Positions 58,493 through 64,000 of a stretch of 64,000 bases of DNA are shown one piece after another (position 1 is the stretch's first letter; the number at the start of each line of letters is the position of its first letter). A program made the translations under genes and the position numbers. This stretch comes from CAYRHN01 sp964424115 (GTDB lineage Bacteria > Chloroflexota > Anaerolineae > Anaerolineales > Anaerolineaceae). The notes under the pieces are model-generated. The model did not search any database. It had not been told where the DNA came from and saw nothing but the letters and a program-made list of their open reading frames with translations. The stretch spans positions 372,001 through 436,000 of the forward strand of contig CAYRHN010000001.1 in assembly GCA_964424115.1 (NCBI GenBank), given 5' to 3'.

Positions 58493-61404
58493 AATACTAC
58501 AACTTGAAACTAAGAATTAATAACAAATACCATATTTTTGAACGCGTTACCGCATCGGATACTCTACTGGAGATTCTACGGCGCGAGGGTTTCTTTGGGA
58601 CAAAATTTGGGGGATGTCAAAAGGGGGAGTGCGGCGCCTGTACAATCCTCATGGATCAAAAGGCAGTGAATTCTTGTGGAATCCTAGCGCTGCAGGCTGA
58701 GGGGCACGATATCGTAACCATAGAAGGTATTGGAGAGCATCCTGAACAGGGATGGAAGAACACGCAGGGATTGCATATTATTCAACAGGCATTTATAGAA
58801 AGCGGCGCAATCCAATGTGGGTATTGCACCCCTGCTATGGTTTTAGCCAGTAAGGCGTTGTTAGAGAAAAACCCTAATCCGGCAGAAACAGAAGTTCGAG
58901 AAGCATTATCGGGAATTTTATGTCGTTGCACAGGTTATTTAAAACCTGTACAAGCGGTTTTAAAGGCCGCAGAATATCTACGAGAAAATGGTACTTTTGG
59001 AGGTTCGGAACCGACCAACGTGATAAGAGTCCCCGAATCCAAAACCTTCAGCCAAGTGGGGAAACCTGAAACGAAGGTAGATGCAGTTAAGCTGGTGCAA
59101 GGGAAGCCTGCCTTTACTGCAGATATTGAATTGAGGGGTATGCTAGTTGCGAAAATTTTACATAGCCCTGTTGCCCATGCAAGAATTAAGAAGATTGACA
59201 CTACAAAAGCTAAATCGCTCCCAGGTGTAGCGGCTGTGCTAACCTGGCAAGATATCCCGCGGGTCATTTATTCGACTGCAGGTCAATCAGATCCAATTCC
59301 TGGCCCCTTGGATACATTTTCTTTGGATAACAAAGTGCGTTTTGTTGGAGATCGGGTCGCGTTTGTAGCCGCTGAAACTGAAGAAATTGCCGAAATGGCA
59401 TTGAAATTAATTGACGTTGAATACGAACCTCTTCCAGCAATTCTTAATCCCCGGCAATCGATGGAAAAGGGAAGCGTTGTCATTCATGACGAAAGCGAAT
59501 TCCAAAATTTTGCAGATTCGAATCCTTCCATCAACCTGGCGGCGGAAATCAAGATAGATATCGGAGACTTAGATAAAGGATTTGAAGAGGCCGACCAAAT
59601 CTTTGAGGCTGATTATGAGGTTCCAAAAGTCCAACAAGCACATATCGAACCTCATGTTGCCATTTCGTATTGGGATGAGGATGACCGACTTGTCATTCGC
59701 ACAAGCACCCAGGTGCCATTTCACGCCCGACGCGTTCTCGCTCCAGTTCTTGGGCTCCCCGTTAAACGAATTCGAGTCATAAAGCCACGTGTAGGGGGTG
59801 GTTTTGGTGGAAAACAAGAGATATTGGTTGAGGATGTAGCAGCGCATCTTACTATTGCTACAGGGCGACCAGTTAGAATTGAATACAGCCGCGAAGAGGA
59901 GTTTATTGCTTCTCGATCTCGACATCCGATGCATATCCACATGAAAACCGGCGTAAAGAAAGACGGTACAATTACTGCTAATTCAATGTATGTATTGACT
60001 GATACCGGGGCGTATGGCTGTCATGCATTAACAGTAACAGGGAACACTGGGCATAAGGCCATGGCCCTATATGTAGGGGATGGGGTGTATCGAAATTCGC
60101 CTAATATTCGATTCTATGCCGATATTGTATACACTAACCATCCACCTGCCGGAGCCTATCGGGGGTATGGAGTTCCTCAAGGCTTTTGGGCGGTGGAAAG
60201 GCACATGGAAAAGATTGCAAGGTCTTTGGGGATTGATCCTATTGAATTCCGCTTGAAGAATGCAATAAGACCCGGCGAATTACATCCATTCAGCACTGCT
60301 TGGAGCGAAGGAAGAGAACCTCGACCAGAAACGATAGAGACTGTTGGCCTGGAGGAGTGCCTAAAACAAGCCAGAAATGCAATAGGGTGGGATCAAAAAT
60401 ACGGCAATAAAGAATGGCATTCTGTAAAAGGGAAGCCCAACCTGCGACGAGGAATCGGTGTAGCTGCTGTGATGCAGGGCACTGCTATCCCATACTTGGA
60501 TATGGGGGGGGCCAGCCTTAAAATAAATGATGACGGTTCGTTCAATTTGTTAATTGGGGCAACAGATCTCGGTACAGGTTCAGACACAATCCTGGCACAA
60601 ATGGCTGCAGAAGTACTTGGAACCACAGCGCAAGAAATTTTAGTTTATTCGTCTGATACGGATTTCACGCCATTTGACAAGGGTGCATATGCATCGAGCA
60701 CTACATACATATCTGGAACTGCAGTTGTAAAAGCTGCTGAACAAGTAGCTAATAGAATCCGCATTCGAGCCGCCAAGATGTTTAAGGAACAGATGGGTCT
60801 CGATCTTCTCCCAGCCGACATACGTCTGGCGGAGCAGTGCGCTATCGCTCCATCGGGTGAAAAAATAACTCTATCTGATATTGCGCATAATGCGCTGCAT
60901 CATTCAGAACAAGAACAGATCATGGCGGTAGCGTCATACTATTCTCCCGTTTCCCCCCCACCTTTTGCTGCGCAATTTGCCGAGGTCACAGTGGATGTTG
61001 AGACCGGGCAGGTTACAGTGGAAAAATTGGTAATGGCTGTAGACGGGGGCGTGATAGTAAATCCGGTTACCGCATCTGGACAGGTAGAGGGCGGCATGAG
61101 CCAGGCATTAGGTTATGCTGTGTGCGAAGAAATGACTTATGACACCCAGGGCGCTGCAAAGGAACGCGATTTAGAAGGTTATCATATTTTCCGCGCCAAT
61201 GAAATGCCCGAAATGCAGACCATATTTGTTGAAACCTATGAGCCGAGTCATCCTTTCGGTGCCAAAGCCGTGGCAGAAATACCAATGGATGGAGTAGCTC
61301 CTGCTGTTGGAAATGCTATACTTGATGCTTGCGGAGCTGAACTGTACACAATCCCTGCCACCCCTCAAAGAGTCTGGGAGGCAATTCAGAAAATTAATCG
61401 ATAA
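58489..61404 (+). CDS. Molybdenum hydroxylase, fused 2Fe-2S and Mo-cofactor subunits (XdhD-like)
   Basis: Xanthine dehydrogenase family oxidoreductase with two modules in one chain. Residues 1-165 hold two 2Fe-2S clusters: plant-type C43, C48, C51, C63, and second C110, C113, C145, C147. From about 190 to 971 is the Mo-binding large subunit, with GGGFGGKQE (436-444), the moco dipeptide region, and E930 in GAKAVAEIP as the catalytic base. The fused form matches XdhD and related purine or selenium-dependent hydroxylases. No selenocysteine codon is seen. The substrate is probably a purine or other N-heterocycle (inference). Confidence 0.9.
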   Translation: MKYYNLKLRINNKYHIFERVTASDTLLEILRREGFFGTKFGGCQKGECGACTILMDQKAVNSCGILALQAEGHDIVTIEGIGEHPEQGWKNTQGLHIIQQAFIESGAIQCGYCTPAMVLASKALLEKNPNPAETEVREALSGILCRCTGYLKPVQAVLKAAEYLRENGTFGGSEPTNVIRVPESKTFSQVGKPETKVDAVKLVQGKPAFTADIELRGMLVAKILHSPVAHARIKKIDTTKAKSLPGVAAVLTWQDIPRVIYSTAGQSDPIPGPLDTFSLDNKVRFVGDRVAFVAAETEEIAEMALKLIDVEYEPLPAILNPRQSMEKGSVVIHDESEFQNFADSNPSINLAAEIKIDIGDLDKGFEEADQIFEADYEVPKVQQAHIEPHVAISYWDEDDRLVIRTSTQVPFHARRVLAPVLGLPVKRIRVIKPRVGGGFGGKQEILVEDVAAHLTIATGRPVRIEYSREEEFIASRSRHPMHIHMKTGVKKDGTITANSMYVLTDTGAYGCHALTVTGNTGHKAMALYVGDGVYRNSPNIRFYADIVYTNHPPAGAYRGYGVPQGFWAVERHMEKIARSLGIDPIEFRLKNAIRPGELHPFSTAWSEGREPRPETIETVGLEECLKQARNAIGWDQKYGNKEWHSVKGKPNLRRGIGVAAVMQGTAIPYLDMGGASLKINDDGSFNLLIGATDLGTGSDTILAQMAAEVLGTTAQEILVYSSDTDFTPFDKGAYASSTTYISGTAVVKAAEQVANRIRIRAAKMFKEQMGLDLLPADIRLAEQCAIAPSGEKITLSDIAHNALHHSEQEQIMAVASYYSPVSPPPFAAQFAEVTVDVETGQVTVEKLVMAVDGGVIVNPVTASGQVEGGMSQALGYAVCEEMTYDTQGAAKERDLEGYHIFRANEMPEMQTIFVETYEPSHPFGAKAVAEIPMDGVAPAVGNAILDACGAELYTIPATPQRVWEAIQKINR

Positions 61405-61421
61405 CTATTGTGGGCACAGCC

Positions 61422-62768
61422 ATGAATTCACCAGTCTATGTAGTCGGTCATGTAAATCCAGATACTGATTCTATTGCCTCAGCCATTGGTTATGCCTGGT
61501 TGCTTAGGGAAAGAGATGGCCTAGACACAATGCCAGCCCGAGCAGGTGCGATTAATCCTCAGACTGCGTGGGTTCTCAAGCAACTGTCTCTTGACTTACC
61601 GCACCTTCTCACAGATGCATCTCCTAAATTCGAATCAGTTTTTCGAAGATTAGATACCACCTTGCCTGAAAGCCCTCTTAGGGAAGCATGGTCGATTGCA
61701 AATAAAACTGGAGGAATAGCACCGGTCATCAAACCAGATGGGACTCCTTATGGGATGATCAACGGGCGAAGCCTTTTCACCTATATTGGAAAGTTGGTAG
61801 GTCCTCGACTACGCGCCCAGGAGATGAGTATCAGCGAAATATTAAACCAGCCATCCAGGCTAGCCGCCGACACAAAGGTTCCTCGAGTCCAGTTGGGTAC
61901 AAGAATTCGGGATGTGCTTAATCGTCTTCTTCGCGAAGAAGGTGATGAATTTTGGGTTTTGGATGAAGATGGTCGATATGTTGGCATATGCCGCCAGCGC
62001 GATCTTCTTGCACCGCCCAGAATTAAAGTTGTCCTGGTGGATCACAACGAAATGCAACAAGCAATCGGGTCATTGGAAGAAGCTGAGCTGATTGAGATTC
62101 TGGATCACCACCGTTTGGGCAATCCATCCACCCATGTTCCGATTCGGTTTACAGTGGATATCGTAGGAAGTACAAGCACTCTGGTATCTGAGCGAATAGA
62201 GGACGCGGGTTTGAGCGCTCCTCCGAATATAGCAGGACTTCTCTTAGCCGGGTTGTTGTCTGATACTTTGATCTTGACATCTCCGACTACTACTCAACGA
62301 GATCGAGAAGCTGCCGAACGATTAGGTAGATGGGCGTTTGTTGGGGGGAGCCCGCTTGAGGGCGAATCAATCCGATCCTACGGCGAAAAAATCCTGTCCG
62401 CCGGTACCGGCCTTGGAGCCAGAACGCCAAAAGAAGTTGTCGGCACCGACATGAAGGTTTACAGCACCGACAGGTTTACTTTTGCCATTTCGCAAGCTGA
62501 GGTCAGCGATCTTTACGAGTTGACAGAACACATCCAACCGCTTAGTAAAGCCCTTTCGGAATTGCGCGAGAGCAAAGGTCTAAGCTTTGCGATGCTAATG
62601 GTAACGGATGTCGTTCGAGGATCAAGCAGATTGTTGCTCGACAATCCCCCCGCCATTTTAGAGAATCTGCCATATCCTCCGCAGACGGACGGCACAAGAC
62701 TAGCCAATGATGTGGTTTCTAGAAAGAAGCAATTACTACCGGTAATATTGGGCTTGTTAGAGTCCTAA
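61422..62768 (+). CDS. Manganese-dependent inorganic pyrophosphatase with CBS domains (family II)
   Basis: DHH/DHHA2 phosphoesterase with all family II pyrophosphatase motifs: GHVNPDTDS, VDHNE, LDHHR, LSDTLILTSPT and C-terminal SRKKQ. A CBS pair (about residues 65-205) is inserted in the DHH domain, as in nucleotide-regulated CBS-pyrophosphatases; no DRTGG domain is present. It has 448 residues from ATG 61422. The frame opens at a GTG four codons earlier. It is encoded between the Mo-hydroxylase and xdhC. Confidence 0.9.
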   Translation: MNSPVYVVGHVNPDTDSIASAIGYAWLLRERDGLDTMPARAGAINPQTAWVLKQLSLDLPHLLTDASPKFESVFRRLDTTLPESPLREAWSIANKTGGIAPVIKPDGTPYGMINGRSLFTYIGKLVGPRLRAQEMSISEILNQPSRLAADTKVPRVQLGTRIRDVLNRLLREEGDEFWVLDEDGRYVGICRQRDLLAPPRIKVVLVDHNEMQQAIGSLEEAELIEILDHHRLGNPSTHVPIRFTVDIVGSTSTLVSERIEDAGLSAPPNIAGLLLAGLLSDTLILTSPTTTQRDREAAERLGRWAFVGGSPLEGESIRSYGEKILSAGTGLGARTPKEVVGTDMKVYSTDRFTFAISQAEVSDLYELTEHIQPLSKALSELRESKGLSFAMLMVTDVVRGSSRLLLDNPPAILENLPYPPQTDGTRLANDVVSRKKQLLPVILGLLES

Positions 62769-62787
62769 CATAATTGGAGTAAATGAT

Positions 62788-63579
62788 ATGAATTCGTTGT
62801 ACAAGGCCCTATTTGAAATTGATCAACAGGGAATATCAGCCGCTCTATGCACAATCATAGAAAGCAAAGGATCAACCCCGCGTCATGAAACCAGTAAGAT
62901 GTTGGTGTATTCTGGCGGAAACATAGTCGGAAGTGTAGGAGGGGGCGAGATTGAAAATCGGGTGATTAAGGAAGCTCTTCAAGTAATTTCTGAGGGCAAA
63001 GCAAGGTTGGTATATTATAAATTAGATGATCCAAAAGCCGGTGATCCTGGTATTTGTGGCGGACAGGTAAGCGTATTTATTGAGCCATTAGGTCATAAGG
63101 ACAAATTGGTGATTATAGGTGCAGGGCATGTAGGCAAAGCTGTTGCACATCTTGGGAGATGGCTTGGATTTCGAATCGTTGTTAGCGATGATCGGGCAGA
63201 ATTTTGTAATGCCGACCTGATCCCTGACGCGGACGAATTTATTGTTTGTCAGATGAAGGATTTACCAAAACAGATTGATATTTCAAAATCAACATACCTT
63301 GTTCTAACCACACGCGGCAGCGATGTTGACGCTGTTGGATTGCCCAAGCTTTTAAAAACCGAGCCCGCTTATCTTGGGATTATTGGCTCTAAACGCAGAT
63401 GGCTTCAGACACAAAAAGTTCTGCGCGAAGTTGGAATTGATGAGGTTGTTCTTAAGTCAATCCATTCTCCAATAGGCCTGGAATTAGAAGCTGAAAGCCC
63501 GGAAGAGATTGCTGTAAGCATCTTGGCCGAGGTCATTATGCTTCGAAATCGTGGAACTGGAAAGACGATGCGTTTGTGA
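62788..63579 (+). CDS. xdhC: XdhC/CoxI family protein, Mo-hydroxylase maturation factor
   Basis: Chaperone that binds molybdenum cofactor, promotes its sulfuration and inserts it into xanthine-dehydrogenase-type enzymes. An N-terminal XdhC/CoxI domain (about 10-80, ESKGSTPRHETSKM and GSVGGGEIE) is joined to a C-terminal Rossmann-like domain with VIIGAGHVGKAV and YLGIIGSKRR. It has 263 residues. GGAG precedes the ATG. It supports the neighbouring genes being a functional Mo-hydroxylase. Confidence 0.92.
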   Translation: MNSLYKALFEIDQQGISAALCTIIESKGSTPRHETSKMLVYSGGNIVGSVGGGEIENRVIKEALQVISEGKARLVYYKLDDPKAGDPGICGGQVSVFIEPLGHKDKLVIIGAGHVGKAVAHLGRWLGFRIVVSDDRAEFCNADLIPDADEFIVCQMKDLPKQIDISKSTYLVLTTRGSDVDAVGLPKLLKTEPAYLGIIGSKRRWLQTQKVLREVGIDEVVLKSIHSPIGLELEAESPEEIAVSILAEVIMLRNRGTGKTMRL

Positions 63580-63591
63580 GGAGACTACTAT

Positions 63592-64000
63592 ATGTGGCGC
63601 GAGTACATTAATGCGGATACAGTTGAAGAAGTAGTGAGTATTCTAGGAAAACTCGGACGAGAGTCCAGGATTGTGGCTGGGGCTACAGATCTTATGCTCG
63701 AAATTGAACGAGGTCAAAAATCCCCCACATTAACATTGATCGATATTTCGCGGATCCAGCATCTTGGGGATATAAGATTAGATGAACATAATGTAATTCA
63801 TATCGGCCCGATGGTTACTCACAATCAATGTATTGCCTCAAAACTTATTTGTGAATGCGCATTGCCCTTGGCGCAAGCATCATGGGAAGTGGGATCTCCG
63901 CAAATACGGAATAGAGGTACGATAGCCGGGAACGTGATCACGGGATCGCCTGCAAATGATACCATAACACCCTTGGTGGCTTTGGGAGGTCAGGTCGTAT
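63592..64000 (+). CDS. FAD-binding subunit of a second molybdenum hydroxylase (partial, runs off window)
   Basis: The first 136 codons are visible. The FAD loops AGATDLMLE (about residues 32-40) and NRGTIAGNVITGSPANDT match CoxM/XdhB subunits more closely than the gene at 57743 does. GAGGAG precedes the ATG, 12 nt after xdhC. It probably begins another Mo-hydroxylase operon or an alternative subunit set; the rest lies beyond the window. Confidence 0.88.
   Translation, partial: MWREYINADTVEEVVSILGKLGRESRIVAGATDLMLEIERGQKSPTLTLIDISRIQHLGDIRLDEHNVIHIGPMVTHNQCIASKLICECALPLAQASWEVGSPQIRNRGTIAGNVITGSPANDTITPLVALGGQVV

Noticed and set aside
58489..61404. Selenocysteine in the Mo-hydroxylase, suggested by similarity to selenium-dependent hydroxylases
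   Set aside because: The frame runs without any internal TGA to its stop, and such enzymes use a labile selenium rather than selenocysteine, so sequence gives no support.
1..64000. Search by eye for CRISPR arrays, insertion sequences, prophage genes and rRNA
   Set aside because: No regularly spaced repeats, transposase or integrase motifs, phage structural genes or rRNA sequence were seen in this window.

Overview
The window looks like a chromosomal segment of a mesophilic Chloroflexota bacterium, most likely class Anaerolineae. This rests on gene content and family resemblance: min genes between a PBP2 and a RodA, tandem YfhO-like membrane proteins, DUF2085, DUF1385 and DUF2804 proteins, coenzyme F420 genes beside molybdenum hydroxylases, and moderate base composition. 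No marker search was possible. I saw no insertion sequence, prophage, CRISPR array, rRNA or origin. Coding density is very high, and the only stretch over 300 bases without a protein gene (4989-5326) holds a tRNA-Gln with its promoter and terminator.

Layout. 1-5000: cell shape and division genes (mrdA, minC, minD, minE, rodA) on the plus strand. 5100-14100: tRNA-Gln, two patatin-like lipases, DUF2804, DegV, a self-cleaving P1 peptidase, a double zinc ribbon protein, an SH3 protein, an unknown 456-residue protein and a PLP enzyme. 14100-22230: plus-strand MFS transporter, smpB, histidine ammonia-lyase-like gene, L,D-transpeptidase, ccdA, a thioredoxin-fold/DUF2085 fusion, pgeF, yggS and DUF167. 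22260-25600: a membrane-anchored NACHT-like NTPase with HEAT repeats behind a coiled-coil zinc ribbon gene. 25585-33930: three large polytopic membrane proteins, then a MoxR/DUF58 pair. 33927-41754: a minus-strand train of two unknown genes, tRNA-Arg, hsp20, lon, a lone receiver, a PHP/AlbA fusion and a molybdopterin-binding (MoaB/Mog) gene. 41846-51632: a LysM/M23 peptidase, DUF192, two divergent response regulators, an endonuclease IV-like gene with an amber codon near its 5' end, ybeY, pgpH, yqeY, comEA, DUF1385 and an M20 dipeptidase. 51746-64000: a plus-strand metabolic cluster with an SsnA-like amidohydrolase, npdG, cofE, a 2H phosphoesterase, cofD, cofC, an F420-type luciferase-like oxidoreductase, Mo-hydroxylase subunits, a CBS-containing family II pyrophosphatase and xdhC. 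It runs off the window in a second FAD subunit.

How it fits together. The first block builds and positions the wall and septum. The last block makes most of coenzyme F420 (not the FO synthase), recycles it, and sits directly against a xanthine-dehydrogenase-type enzyme and its maturation factor, which suggests purine or N-heterocycle oxidation.

A recurrent regulatory pattern is also visible. At least eight genes have a clean -10 hexamer 6-9 nt before the ATG, in several cases with a good -35 or an extended -10, as expected for leaderless mRNAs. Genes inside operons instead have ordinary Shine-Dalgarno sites. I used this to choose several starts. The best candidates for something new are the 2H phosphoesterase inside the F420 operon, the PHP-AlbA fusion beside lon/hsp20, the NACHT-HEAT protein and the unknown pair at 39726-41754.
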